Below are positions 16,433-25,100 of a DNA stretch of 64,000 nucleotides, one piece after another. Numbering within the stretch: the first letter of the stretch is position 1; each line of letters starts with the position of its first letter. The position numbers and the translations under genes were made by a program. Under the pieces are notes generated by a model. That model was not told the DNA's origin, made no database searches, and saw nothing but the letters and a program-made list of their open reading frames with translations. The DNA comes from Stenotrophomonas cyclobalanopsidis (GTDB taxonomy: Bacteria > Pseudomonadota > Gammaproteobacteria > Xanthomonadales > Xanthomonadaceae): contig NZ_VYKI01000011.1 in NCBI RefSeq assembly GCF_008710035.1, positions 77,924 to 141,923 of the forward strand, written 5' to 3'.

Positions 16433-17385
16433 TATGGCTTAGGCGGCGTGGTTGCCGCTTCCCCGCCGGTGGCGGGGGCCTCTGCGGGCTCCGGCGCGGC
16501 GGCCGCGCGGGCCGCATCGGCCTTGCGCAGCAGGACATCGGTATCGGCCAGGGTGCGGGTCAGGTACCAATGCCCTTCGCGCCGGCTCAGCGGCAACTGC
16601 AGCTGCAGGGTGCGCCCGGCCAGTTCGTATTCCATGCGGACCAGGGCATTGTCGCCTTCCACCGAAAGCAGCTCCCCGCGCAGGCTGCGCAGGGCGTCGT
16701 CCACGCCCAGCCCGTAGCTGGCCAGGACGGCCTTGACGGTGTGCAGGAACGGCGCCAGCTGCTGCAGGCTGCCTTCCATGCCGGCTGCACGCAGGCCGTC
16801 CTCGTTGTCGAAGCCGACCTTGGCGGCGGCCTCGACCAGCGCGGCGATGCTGCTGCGGGCGCGCGCCCGGTCGCTGATCGGCGCGCCCTGCGCCCAGCCG
16901 GCAAGGGTTTGCACCAGGGCGATGTAATGCGTCTGCTGGCTGGGGGTGTAGCCCTTCTGGTGGCGCAGGTACTGCACGCCGAAGTTGCCCATCGACTGCG
17001 CCGCCTGGCGCACCGCGCTGGCCTGGCCGGCCAGCTGGCGGTCGAAGCTGCGCTGCAGCTGGGCGGCGGCCTGCGGCTCGCGCAGGGCAGCCAGCATCGG
17101 CAGCATCTGGTCACCCAGCGGCAGTTCGCCCAGCGGCCACTGGCTGCGGCCGTCGGTCCAGGCCTGCTGCAGCCGCTGGTACTGGCCCGGCGGCACCGAC
17201 AGGCGCGCGTAGCCGACCAGGTCATCCTCGACCAGGCGCTGGGCCATGGCCTGCACCGCCGCCACCGGCTCAGCCGCCGGCTTGGCCGGGTCGCTGCCGG
17301 ATTGACGGCACGCGGCCATCGCCAGAAGCACCATGGCTGCCAGCCCCCATCCACGCGCAGACCTTCGTCGCACTGCCACGCTCAT
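16432..17385 (-). CDS. Predicted lipoprotein, unknown function, upstream of plsB
   Basis: The 317-residue protein begins [20 protein letters not shown] and has a lipobox-like MAAC near residue 26, so it is probably a lipoprotein. The rest is helix-rich, with repeated Gln/Ala/Leu stretches, and has no family I recognise. The ATG at 17385 is supported by GGGGAG nine bases upstream; a longer open frame to 17442 has no such support. Its stop overlaps the plsB start (TAATG), so the two are probably expressed together, perhaps as an envelope function. Confidence 0.75.
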   Translation of the reverse strand: MSVAVRRRSARGWGLAAMVLLAMAACRQSGSDPAKPAAEPVAAVQAMAQRLVEDDLVGYARLSVPPGQYQRLQQAWTDGRSQWPLGELPLGDQMLPMLAALREPQAAAQLQRSFDRQLAGQASAVRQAAQSMGNFGVQYLRHQKGYTPSQQTHYIALVQTLAGWAQGAPISDRARARSSIAALVEAAAKVGFDNEDGLRAAGMEGSLQQLAPFLHTVKAVLASYGLGVDDALRSLRGELLSVEGDNALVRMEYELAGRTLQLQLPLSRREGHWYLTRTLADTDVLLRKADAARAAAAPEPAEAPATGGEAATTPPKP

Positions 17386-17474
17386 GCAATCGGACTCCCC
17401 GTACCGGCCCGCATCTTGCGGCCTGCAAGGTGACAGCGGCAAGCCGTGCGGTCACGGTTTGCGTTCTGCGGCGA

Positions 17475-17512
17475 TAAAAAAAGAGCCCGGATCACACGGA
17501 TCGCAGGCTCTT
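17475..17512 (-). terminator. Rho-independent terminator (minus strand)
   Basis: The stem AAGAGCC ... GGCTCTT (17481-17487 with 17506-17512) is flanked on the low-coordinate side by a run of A. On the minus strand this becomes a hairpin followed by a T tract. It probably ends transcription from the protease gene. About 130 bp of AT-rich, gene-free sequence lies between that gene's stop and this hairpin. Confidence 0.7.
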
Positions 17513-17645
17513 CAAACCGGCGCGAGGCCGGTGGACAGTTGTGGCACATCTCCGGCCCAGGGACCGGATGGCGGCGATGCTACGCCGCCTCTGAAGTTAA
17601 GGCAATACGTCATGTAACATGATTTAACTATTTGATTTTATTGAA

Positions 17646-18464
17646 TCAATCCTTCTGCCAGACCGCTTCAATGAAATCTACGGCATGTTTTTCGGCGATT
17701 CGGGCATAAACGCCGGGGTAGCCGGCCCGTGCGCAGCCCTCACCCCAGCTGACGATGCCGAACTGGGTCCAGCCGTCGCGCAGCTTGAGCATCAGCGGGC
17801 CGCCGGAATCGCCCTGGCAGCTGTCGACGCCCTCACGCCCGGCGCAGATGACCTTGCCGCGCGCGAGTTCACCGGCGTAGGCCTGCTGGCACTCGGCAAA
17901 CGGCACGAACGGCACCTGCACCGTCTGCAACTGGGTCGGCAGCTCGCTGGCGCCCTCCTCGGTGGTGCCCCAGCCGATCACGGTGAGGTCGCGGCCCGGC
18001 TTGAGGTAGCTGGCGTCCGGGCGCAGGCGCAAGGTCACCGGCTGCGCGTCGGCCAGCGGGGCGTCCAGCTGGATCAGCGCCAGATCGTGTTCCAGCGAAT
18101 TGCCGCTGTTGAAGGCCGGATGCGCGTGGATGGCCTTGACGTTGGAGGCGCGTGGCGAGGCATCGGTGGACAGCGCGGTGAGGTTGCCGACGATGGCCAG
18201 GCCGGCGGGCGAATCGCCCTGCACGCAGTGCGCGGCGGTCAGCACCCACGACGGCGAGATGAGGGTGCCACCGCAGAAGTGGCGGTCGTGATCGGAGTCG
18301 CCCGTCGACAGCCCCTGCAGGCTGACCATGAACGGGTACTGCCCCGGCTGGGCGTCCTCGCCGCCGATGATGCGCGGCGTTTCGCGCGGTTGCGGTGCGG
18401 CGAAGGCGGGTGCTGCGAACGCCAGCAACAGGCCGGCAAGAACTGCAGAGGTGCTGCGATACAT
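17646..18464 (-). CDS. Secreted trypsin-like serine protease (S1 family)
   Basis: The 272-residue precursor has a signal peptide (MYRSTSAVLAGLLLAFAAPA) and a short propeptide ending before IIGGEDAQPGQYPF, the typical zymogen cleavage site. The catalytic triad is visible: His in LTAAHC, Asp in HDLALIQL, Ser in GDSGGP. An Asp in the VDSCQGDSGG context suggests trypsin-like specificity for Arg/Lys. The Cys pattern fits two or three disulfides. The start at 18464 is supported by GAGGGAG nine bases upstream. It is transcribed alone, with the hairpin terminator beyond it. Confidence 0.92.
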   Translation of the reverse strand: MYRSTSAVLAGLLLAFAAPAFAAPQPRETPRIIGGEDAQPGQYPFMVSLQGLSTGDSDHDRHFCGGTLISPSWVLTAAHCVQGDSPAGLAIVGNLTALSTDASPRASNVKAIHAHPAFNSGNSLEHDLALIQLDAPLADAQPVTLRLRPDASYLKPGRDLTVIGWGTTEEGASELPTQLQTVQVPFVPFAECQQAYAGELARGKVICAGREGVDSCQGDSGGPLMLKLRDGWTQFGIVSWGEGCARAGYPGVYARIAEKHAVDFIEAVWQKD

Positions 18465-18683
18465 ATCCGTGTACTCCCTCTTAGATGATTGGAACCGGCG
18501 CAGCCGTGAGCGGCGCCGGTGCATCGATTGGGAGGCAGGGACATCCGGATCCAGTGCGACCGCGCGCACGGTTCTTCGCTGCGGGGTCGACTGCGACAGC
18601 GCTGGAGCCACAAATGCGAACGCCATCCCGCATGGGGCGGGATGGCGTTCGGTATTGCGGTGTGACCGGCAGCGCCGGCAGGC

Positions 18684-19409
18684 TCAGCGTGCAGCCAGAG
18701 CCGACGCGATTTCCTGCTGGATCGCCCGCGCGGCCGCCTGCGGATCGGCAGCCAGGCGGATCGGACGGCCGACCACGATGGCATCGGCGCCATCGGCGAA
18801 GGCCTGGGCCACGCCGACGGTACGCTTCTGGTCATCGCCGACCGGGCCGCCCGGACGGATGCCCGGGCAAACGATGGAGAACCCGGCGCCGGTGGCGGCA
18901 CGGATCGGGCCGGCTTCCTGCCCGGAGGCGATCACGCCATCAATGCCAGCCGCCTGGGCGGCCAGTGCGCGCTCGACCACCACGTCCACCGGCTCACGGT
19001 CGATGCCCATCTGCGCCAAATCCGGGCGCCCCATCGAGGTCAGCACGGTCACCGCCAGCAGGCGCATGTCGCTGCTGTTGGCGGCCGCACAGGCCTCCAT
19101 CATCGCCGGGTGCCAGCCATGGATGGTGGCGTAGCTCACCGGCCACTGCGACAGGCGCTTGATCACCGCCGCGGCGGTGGCCGGGATGTCGAAGAACTTC
19201 AGGTCGACGAACACGCGCTTGTCGCGGCGGGCCAGCTCGTCCAGCACCTGGAAATACTCGCCGGAGGCGAGCAGTTCCATGCCGATCTTGTAGAACGCCA
19301 CGCTGTCGCCCAGGCGATCGACCCACTCCAGCGCCTGCACGCGGTCAGGCACGTCCAGGGCGAAGATCAGCCGTTCGTCATCGCGCAGCGGCAGCGGTGC
19401 GCGGCTCAC
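18684..19409 (-). CDS. pyrF: Orotidine 5'-phosphate decarboxylase
   Basis: PyrF catalyses the last step of UMP synthesis, decarboxylating OMP. The catalytic Asp-Lys-Asp segment reads [10 protein letters not shown] near residue 63, and the phosphate-binding GIRPGG region is present. The 241-residue length fits. The start is a GTG that overlaps the upstream phosphatase stop in GTGA (19406-19409), so translation is probably coupled. A longer open frame to 19526 lies inside the upstream gene and has no family-like sequence. Confidence 0.95.
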   Translation of the reverse strand: MSRAPLPLRDDERLIFALDVPDRVQALEWVDRLGDSVAFYKIGMELLASGEYFQVLDELARRDKRVFVDLKFFDIPATAAAVIKRLSQWPVSYATIHGWHPAMMEACAAANSSDMRLLAVTVLTSMGRPDLAQMGIDREPVDVVVERALAAQAAGIDGVIASGQEAGPIRAATGAGFSIVCPGIRPGGPVGDDQKRTVGVAQAFADGADAIVVGRPIRLAADPQAAARAIQQEIASALAAR

Positions 19410-20329
19410 GGTGCATAATCCAGCGCAGCGCGCTTGGCGTCGTGGCGGGCCTGGCGCGACTGGGTGTAGTCGTTGTTGAACTGGGCCGGCTCGAAACCGC
19501 CGTAGGTCGGGTTCGGCAGCATCCACCAGCGCTCGCCGAACCAGTCGTGGTACTGCTGCAGCAGCGCATCGCGGCCTTCGTTGGTGTTGGCGGTCACTTC
19601 CACGAAGTCACCCATCTGGTCACCGAACTGCATCAGCACGCGGTACTTCTGCCCGGCCAGGCGGCGGCGGCAGTTCTTCTCGCTGCCGGCCTGCTCGCAG
19701 CCTTCCACCACGGTACCCAAGCCGAGGAACACGCTGTCATCAGCCACCGGCAGGCCCTGTTCGCGCAGGTTGGCGAGGGTCGCGTCCTTCAAATGCACGG
19801 CGCGGTTGGAGATGTACAGCAGGGTCACGCCCTTGGCGTTGGCGGCCTTGGCGAAATCAACCACGCCGGGGATGGCCTTGGCCTTCTTTTCGGCCACCCA
19901 CTGGTCCCAGCTCAGCTCGTCGTATTCCTTGCCGTCGCGCACCAGGCGCGCCTGGTAGGGCGAGTTGTCCAGCACGGTCTCATCCACGTCCAGCACCACG
20001 GCCGGCTTCAGGCCCTTGGCCGCATTGCCACGTTCTTCGGGCACCAGCGCGTCCCAGTGGGCTTCCTTCAGCGCGGCGTCCAAGTGGTCGGCGGCGGCGC
20101 GGTAGGTCTGTTCGGTGATTGCCCTGTACTCCTGCGCGCGCTGCATCCACAGCACGGCATTGAGGTTGTCGTTGGCCGTGGTATCGAGCGCATCGCCGGC
20201 CTTGGCGGTAGCGACCGGGGCCTCGGGGGCGGAAGTCTCGGCGGCAGGCGCATCGACGCGCTTGCAGGCGGACAGGCCGATCGCCGCAGTGGCGAGCAGG
20301 GTCAGGGACAGGGAAACGGGACGACGCAT
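19406..20329 (-). CDS. Class C acid phosphatase, lipoprotein e(P4) family
   Basis: This 307-residue outer-surface or periplasmic lipoprotein carries a signal with lipobox LSAC (Cys22). The HAD-type nucleophile motif [12 protein letters not shown] begins near residue 113, followed by ISNR and QFGDQMGDF motifs typical of the e(P4)/class C group. Such enzymes remove phosphate from nucleotides and other monoesters. Coupling with pyrF by a GTGA overlap links a nucleotide-scavenging enzyme with pyrimidine synthesis, though co-function is only inferred. Confidence 0.92.
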   Translation of the reverse strand: MRRPVSLSLTLLATAAIGLSACKRVDAPAAETSAPEAPVATAKAGDALDTTANDNLNAVLWMQRAQEYRAITEQTYRAAADHLDAALKEAHWDALVPEERGNAAKGLKPAVVLDVDETVLDNSPYQARLVRDGKEYDELSWDQWVAEKKAKAIPGVVDFAKAANAKGVTLLYISNRAVHLKDATLANLREQGLPVADDSVFLGLGTVVEGCEQAGSEKNCRRRLAGQKYRVLMQFGDQMGDFVEVTANTNEGRDALLQQYHDWFGERWWMLPNPTYGGFEPAQFNNDYTQSRQARHDAKRAALDYAP

Positions 20330-20431
20330 CAGGATTCACCGGCAATCAGATATACCCGGCCATTTTACCGGCAAAGATGACCGTGGCACGGCTATGCTTC
20401 GGGGTTGACCCGTTGCCTTGCGGAGGCCGCC

Positions 20432-21085
20432 ATGACCGATCCCGTCCAGACCCCCGACGTCCCCCTGCTCGATGCCGTCCAGGCCCGCCTGCTGGGCTGC
20501 CTGGTGGAGAAGGAGGCGACCACCCCGGACACCTACCCGCTGACGGTCAATGCCGCGCAGTCGGCGGCCAACCAGAAGACCGCCCGCGAGCCGGTGATGA
20601 ACGTCGATGCCGGCAGCGTGCAGCACGCCCTGCGCCAGCTGGAGACGCTGGGCCTGGCCCGCCAGCACTTCTCCTCGCGCGCCGACCGCTATGAGCACCG
20701 CCTGCAGGGCGCGCTGGACCTGACCCGGCAGCAGACCGTGCTGCTGGCGATGCTGCTGCTGCGCGGCCCGCAGACCCTGGGCGAGCTGGTCACCCGCAGC
20801 GAGCGCCTGTACCGCTTCACCGATATGGACGAAGCCCGCCACGCCATAGATCGCCTGCAGCAGCGCGCCCTGCTGGTGGTGCTGCCGCGCGCCAGCGGCC
20901 AGCGCGAGGACCGCTACATGCACCTGCTGTGCGGTGAAGTGGACGGTGCGGCGCTGGCCGCGAAGTACGCCAGCAGCGGCGGTGGCAGCAGCGAGGCGGC
21001 CGACCCCGGCCTGGCCGAGCGCGTGGCCCAGCTGGAAGCGGCGGTGGCCGAACTGCAGGCCCAGCTGGCCGAACTGCGCGGCTGA
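20432..21085 (+). CDS. yceH: YceH-type DUF480 protein
   Basis: This 217-residue cytoplasmic protein matches the YceH/DUF480 family, which has two winged-helix-like domains. Conserved segments include [20 protein letters not shown] near the start and RYEHRL in the middle. The C-terminus ends in a short coiled coil ([20 protein letters not shown]). The cellular role is not established. The ATG at 20432 follows GGAGG; the open frame extends back to 20405 without support. It is divergent from the phosphatase gene. Confidence 0.9.
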   Translation: MTDPVQTPDVPLLDAVQARLLGCLVEKEATTPDTYPLTVNAAQSAANQKTAREPVMNVDAGSVQHALRQLETLGLARQHFSSRADRYEHRLQGALDLTRQQTVLLAMLLLRGPQTLGELVTRSERLYRFTDMDEARHAIDRLQQRALLVVLPRASGQREDRYMHLLCGEVDGAALAAKYASSGGGSSEAADPGLAERVAQLEAAVAELQAQLAELRG

Positions 21086-21094
21086 CGGGCATCC

Positions 21095-21215
21095 GCCGGG
21101 CATGGCCCGGCGCTACCGGATACCGTGCGCAGGGTAGCGCCGGGCCATGCCCGGCGAGCGCAGCGGCGTTGAACCGTACCATGGGGTCGGAGCCCGCCTT
21201 GCGGGATCCGACGCC
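21095..21215. repeat. Opposed SMAG pair plus a GGGGTC-type palindrome
   Basis: A minus-oriented element (GCCGGGCATGGCCCGGCGC, ending CTAC) at 21095-21116 faces a plus-oriented GTAGCGCCGGGCCATGCCCG element at 21134-21155. A different imperfect palindrome, GGGGTCGGAGCCC...GGGATCCGACGCC, lies at 21183-21215. It resembles elements at 46740 and 60601. All lie between the convergent yceH and acetyltransferase genes. Confidence 0.8.
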
Positions 21216-21225
21216 GCCCAGCACG

Positions 21226-21750
21226 TCAGACCGCGGTCGCCCCCGGCGTAGCGTACAACCGGCTCGCGCTGTCCACGTTCGGCAACTGGATCACGCCGCG
21301 TTCGTGCATGCCCAGCCCCAGCAGGATGCGCCCGGAGGCCACGTTGTCCAGATCGGTGATGCCGTACAGATCCTCGATGCCCAGCTCCGCACGTGCATGC
21401 GCGAACACCGCCCGTGCCGCCTCGCTGGCGTAGCCCTGCCCCGCGAATTCCGACAGCACCGCATAGCCGATGTCCGGCCCCGGCAGGCCATCACGCCGCA
21501 CCAGGCCGGCGTTGCCCAGCCACGCGCCATCGGCCAGCCGCTCGATCGCGTACATGCCGAAGCCGTTCAACGCATAACTGTGCAGCACCCGCAGCGCGAT
21601 GTACTCGCGCGCCTGTTCCTCGCTGCGCACGTTGCGGTCACCGATGAAACGCATGAAGCCCGGATCGTTGAGCAGTGCCAGCATCGGCGCAGCATCCCGG
21701 TCGGGTTCTAGGCGGCGCAGCCGCAGGCGTTCGCTTTCGATGGGTTGCAT
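21226..21750 (-). CDS. GNAT-family N-acetyltransferase
   Basis: This 174-residue protein resembles RimJ/RimL-like GNAT enzymes: it opens with MQPIESERLRLRRL, has a beta-bulge segment IGYAVLSEFAGQGYASEA that binds the acetyl-CoA pyrophosphate, and then DLDNVASGRILLGLGM. The acceptor is unknown. The ATG at 21750 gives a family-like start. An open frame extends to 21942, but it runs through a SMAG pair. Cytoplasmic and apparently monocistronic. Confidence 0.88.
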   Translation of the reverse strand: MQPIESERLRLRRLEPDRDAAPMLALLNDPGFMRFIGDRNVRSEEQAREYIALRVLHSYALNGFGMYAIERLADGAWLGNAGLVRRDGLPGPDIGYAVLSEFAGQGYASEAARAVFAHARAELGIEDLYGITDLDNVASGRILLGLGMHERGVIQLPNVDSASRLYATPGATAV

Positions 21751-21779
21751 GCGCGGATCTCCGCTGGGATAGGCCGATT

Positions 21780-21843
21780 GTAGAGCCGAGACCATGCTCG
21801 GCTGATCCGTCGATGCGCAAGCCGAGCATGGGCTCGGCTCTAC
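21780..21843. repeat. Opposed SMAG pair between acetyltransferase and rep
   Basis: GTAGAGCCGAGACCATGCTC-type copy at 21780-21803 and an inverted copy at 21820-21843, separated by 16 bp. The pair could form one long cruciform. It lies 14 bp beyond the rep stop codon. Confidence 0.85.
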
Positions 21844-21856
21844 AGCTGCGCTCCGC

Positions 21857-23833
21857 TCAATCAAACAGCGCTTCAATGGCGGCCAAGCCCGCGCTAGCGC
21901 GCTCCTTCTTCCGCGCCGCATCCGCCACCGGGTCCGCACCATCGCGCTGGATCTCCTCGGCCGGAATCTCCTCGAAGAACCGGCTCGGCTTCAACCGCAC
22001 ATGCTCGCCGAACTTGCGGGTCAGCTTGCTGTAGCTCATCCACAGCTGGATCTTCGCGCGGGTGATGCCCACGTACAGCAGGCGCCGCTCTTCCTGCAGG
22101 TTGCCTTCGTCCAGGCTGACCTGGTGCGGCAGCACGCCGTCCTCGCAGCCGACGATGAACACATAGGGGAATTCCAGGCCCTTGGACGCGTGCATGGTCA
22201 TCATGCGTACCTGGTTGCCGCCCTCGTCCTTGTCGCTGCGCGAGAGCAGCGCCAGCTGGCCGGCCAGGTCGGCCGCGGTGGCACCGCGCGGGCCGCCCTC
22301 GAACCACTGCGCCAGTTCCTCGATGTTGTTCGCCCGGCGCTGGTAGCTGGCCTCTTCCTTGGCCTGCTGGCGCAGCTCGCTGAGCAGGCCCGACTCCTTG
22401 GCGACCTTGCGGATCATGTCGCCGGAGCTGATCTGCCGGGTCTGCGCGCGCAGGTCACGCAGGATGTCGGTGAAGCGCGCCAGGCTGTTGGCCGCCCGCG
22501 GCGGCAGCTGCTGCAGCGCGCCGATCGACTCGGCGGCATGCGCCATCGGGATGTCCTTTTCCTGCGCCAGCTCGGCCAGCTTGGCCAGCGTGCCGGCGCC
22601 CACATCGCGCTTGGGCGACTGCACCGCGCGCATGAACGCGGTGTCATCGTCCGGGTTCACCAGCAGCCGCAGCCAGGCCAGCGTGTCCTTCACTTCCTGG
22701 CGTTCCAGGAACATGGTGCCGCCGGTCAGGTGGTAGGGAATGCGCAGCAGCTGCATCGCCTTTTCCAGCGGCCGCGACTGGAAGTTGCCGCGGAACAGGA
22801 TGCAGAAATCGCTCCACGGCACGTTGCGCGACTGCGCCACGAAGGCGATCTCGGCGGCGACCTTCTCTGCTTCGTGCTCGCTGTTGCGGCATTCCCACAC
22901 GCGGATGCGCTCGCCGTCGGCCTGGTCGCTCCACAGCTTCTTCAGGTGTTCGTGCGGGTTGTTGGCGATGAGCGCATTGGCCGCGCGCAGCACGCGGTTG
23001 GAGCAGCGGTAGTTCTGCTCCAGCTTGATGATTTCCAGCGCGGGATAATCGCGCCCCATCTGCTGCAGGTTTTCCGGGTTGGCGCCACGCCAGGCGTAGA
23101 TCGACTGGTCATCGTCGCCCACGCAGGTAAAGTTGCCCTTGTCGCCGGCCAGTTGCTTGAGCAGCCGGTACTGCGCGTCGTTGGTGTCCTGGCATTCGTC
23201 CACCAGCAGGTAGCCGATGCGTTCGCGCCAGGCCACGGCGATGTCCGGGTTCTCTTCCAGCACCTGCACCGGCAGGCGGATCAGGTCGTCGAAGTCCACT
23301 GCATTGAACGCGGTCAGGCGCAGCTGGTAGCGCTCGTAGACGCTGGCCGCCTCCTTCTCGCGGTTGCTGCGCGCGGCGGCCATCGCCTGCTCGGGCGACA
23401 GGCCGGCGTTCTTCGCGCGCGACACCAGGTTCTTCATGTCCTCGATGTCATCGGGCTTGGCGCCGGACATCAGGTCCTTGATCTGCGCAGCGGCATCATC
23501 GGCATCGAAGATCGAGAAGCCGCGCTTCAGGCCAACGGCGGCGTGTTCGATCTGCAGGAACTTCAGGCCGAGGGCGTGGAAGGTGCAGATGGTCACCTCG
23601 TCGGCATCCTGCTCGCGCAAGCGCTTGGCCACGCGCTCGCGCATTTCCTTGGCCGACTTGTTGGTGAAGGTGATCGCCGCGATGCGGCGCGCGGGATAGC
23701 GCCCGCAGCCGATCAGGTGGGCGATCTTTTCGACGATCACACGCGTCTTGCCACTGCCCGCACCGGCGAGCACCAGCAGGGGGCCCTCGATGTGCAGGAC
23801 GGCGGCGGCTTGGGGAGGATTGAGACCGTGCAT
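21857..23833 (-). CDS. rep: ATP-dependent DNA helicase Rep
   Basis: Rep is a 3'-5' SF1A helicase that helps replication forks pass protein obstacles. From the ATG at 23833 the protein has 658 residues and begins MHGLNPPQAAAVLHIEGPLL. Motifs appear in order: Walker A AGAGSGKT, motif II DECQDTN, motif III GDDDQSIYAWRG, motif IV QNYRCS, and VGITRA-type motif VI. The C-terminal segment is shorter than in UvrD, as expected for Rep. The open frame continues to 24223, but that part is antisense to tdk. It is divergent from tdk, with a 101-bp gap. Confidence 0.95.
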   Translation of the reverse strand: MHGLNPPQAAAVLHIEGPLLVLAGAGSGKTRVIVEKIAHLIGCGRYPARRIAAITFTNKSAKEMRERVAKRLREQDADEVTICTFHALGLKFLQIEHAAVGLKRGFSIFDADDAAAQIKDLMSGAKPDDIEDMKNLVSRAKNAGLSPEQAMAAARSNREKEAASVYERYQLRLTAFNAVDFDDLIRLPVQVLEENPDIAVAWRERIGYLLVDECQDTNDAQYRLLKQLAGDKGNFTCVGDDDQSIYAWRGANPENLQQMGRDYPALEIIKLEQNYRCSNRVLRAANALIANNPHEHLKKLWSDQADGERIRVWECRNSEHEAEKVAAEIAFVAQSRNVPWSDFCILFRGNFQSRPLEKAMQLLRIPYHLTGGTMFLERQEVKDTLAWLRLLVNPDDDTAFMRAVQSPKRDVGAGTLAKLAELAQEKDIPMAHAAESIGALQQLPPRAANSLARFTDILRDLRAQTRQISSGDMIRKVAKESGLLSELRQQAKEEASYQRRANNIEELAQWFEGGPRGATAADLAGQLALLSRSDKDEGGNQVRMMTMHASKGLEFPYVFIVGCEDGVLPHQVSLDEGNLQEERRLLYVGITRAKIQLWMSYSKLTRKFGEHVRLKPSRFFEEIPAEEIQRDGADPVADAARKKERASAGLAAIEALFD

Positions 23834-23934
23834 TGGAGGGGGATTGTAGCGGGCCCGGGTGACGGCCACAGCCGCCGGTCGGTGGGGATGCTGAACGGCT
23901 TCGGCGTGCCGGGGCAGCGGCGTACAATCGGCCG

Positions 23935-24555
23935 ATGGCCAAGCTCTATTTCTACTATTCGGCGATGAACGCCGGCAAGACCACCACCCTGCTGCAGAGC
24001 GCGCACAACTACCGCGAGCGCGGCATGCGGGTGGCGATCCTGACCCCGCGCCTGGACGACCGTGCCGGTGCCGGCGTGGTCGCTTCGCGCATCGGCCTGC
24101 GCGCCGAGGGCATGGCCTTCGACCGCGACAGCGACCTGCAGCGCTGGGTGGCGCAGGACCTGGCCGACAATGGCCCGATGGGCTGCGTGCTGGTGGACGA
24201 GGCGCAGTTCCTGACCCGCGCACAGGTCTGGCAGCTGAGCGAGGTGGTCGACCAGCTGCGCATTCCGGTGCTGTGCTACGGCCTGCGCACCGATTTCCGC
24301 GGCGAGCTGTTCGAGGGCAGCCAGTACCTGCTGGCCTGGGCCGATGAGATGCAGGAGATCAAGACGATCTGCCACAGCGGCAAGAAGGCGACGATGACGG
24401 TGCGCGTCGATGAGCACGGCCACGCGGTGCAGGACGGCCCGCAGGTGGAGATCGGCGGCAACGAACGCTACGTGTCGGTGAGCCGTGCCGAGTTCAAGAA
24501 GATCACCCGTGGTGAAGGGCGGATCGACCCGGCGCAGGCGCCCCTGCCTCTGTAA
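23935..24555 (+). CDS. tdk: Thymidine kinase (type II)
   Basis: Tdk phosphorylates thymidine to dTMP in the salvage pathway. The 206-residue protein starts [20 protein letters not shown], with a P-loop MNAGKTT like that of E. coli Tdk. A DEAQFL segment follows, then the lasso region near residue 140 with ICHSGKKA. Length and motifs fit the tetrameric bacterial type. Downstream is the large hairpin island and then convergent opgD, so the gene probably ends its transcript in that island. Confidence 0.95.
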   Translation: MAKLYFYYSAMNAGKTTTLLQSAHNYRERGMRVAILTPRLDDRAGAGVVASRIGLRAEGMAFDRDSDLQRWVAQDLADNGPMGCVLVDEAQFLTRAQVWQLSEVVDQLRIPVLCYGLRTDFRGELFEGSQYLLAWADEMQEIKTICHSGKKATMTVRVDEHGHAVQDGPQVEIGGNERYVSVSRAEFKKITRGEGRIDPAQAPLPL

Positions 24556-24569
24556 ACGGTGGTTCTTTT

Positions 24570-24757
24570 GCAGGGCTTGCAGCCCTGCACCTGCTCAATG
24601 CAACGGCAACAGCCAGAGCCAGAGCCAGAGCGGGCATTCCGTGGGATGGCGGGGCACTGTGGGTGTGCGGGGACGGCGCAAGTACATCCATGTAGCCTTG
24701 GTCGCCGCATCCATGCGGCTCACACCCCGCACACCCACAGTGCCCCGCCTTCGACAG
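24570..24757 (+). repeat. Hairpin element, copy A
   Basis: Order: a small palindrome GCAGGGCTTGCAGCCCTGC (24570-24588), an AGCCAG hexamer repeated about 3.5 times (24611-24631), GCGGGCATTCC, then a 102-nt hairpin (24648-24749) with 25-bp perfectly matched arms and a 52-nt loop. The loop contains the palindrome GCCGCATCCATGCGGC. The copy ends TTCGACAG at 24757. No coding sequence is visible. Copy B lies inverted at 24894-25086. Confidence 0.88.
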
Positions 24758-24893
24758 GTTCACGCGGCTGTTGGTAGGTGTCGACCTTGATCGACACATC
24801 TGTCAGATATCGAACGAATTCATCCACGTATGGCGTGGATCTACTGTGTCGAACCCACCAGAGCAGAACGCCGTTCCGACAGATCACGGGAAA
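24758..24893. other. Non-coding spacer between the two hairpin copies
   Basis: The 136-bp spacer holds small palindromes, including ATCCACGTATGGCGTGGAT (about 24822-24840) and a GTGTCGACCTTGATCGACAC motif near 24779. It has no open frame with gene-like codon use. It separates two element copies that point in opposite directions. Confidence 0.5.
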
Positions 24894-25086
24894 CTGTCGA
24901 AGGCGGGGTGGGTCCGGTTGAGGGGGCGTGAGCCGCATGGATGCGGCGACCGAGCTTACATGGACGTACTTGCAGCGTCCCCCTCAACCGGACCCACCCC
25001 GCCATCCCGCGGAATGCCCGCTTTTGACGTTGCCGTTGCCGTTGCCGTTGCCGTTGATTCGGCGGGCGCAGGGCTGCAAGCCCTGC
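24894..25086 (-). repeat. Hairpin element, copy B (inverted)
   Basis: Read on the minus strand it has the same layout as copy A: the GCAGGGCTTGCAGCCCTGC palindrome (25068-25086), a hexamer array (GTTGCC on the plus strand, about 4.7 copies, 25029-25056), GCGGGCATTCC, and a 102-nt hairpin (24902-25003) with 25-bp perfect arms and a 52-nt loop about 85% identical to copy A's. Beyond the first seven bases the arm sequence differs widely from copy A, yet both arms match perfectly. Confidence 0.88.
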
Positions 25087-25100
25087 AATAATCCCCCCCC

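Noticed and set aside
13856..16717. Plus-strand open frame of 953 codons
   Set aside because: It is antisense to plsB and its upstream gene, with no recognisable domain and the same low-complexity composition.
21857..24223. Longer Rep helicase start at 24223
   Set aside because: The extra 130 codons are antisense to tdk and lie before the family start MHGLNPPQ at 23833.
24570..25086. Insertion sequence with terminal inverted repeats
   Set aside because: No transposase or open frame lies between the two copies, and each copy is itself a hairpin element. A non-autonomous mobile element is still possible.
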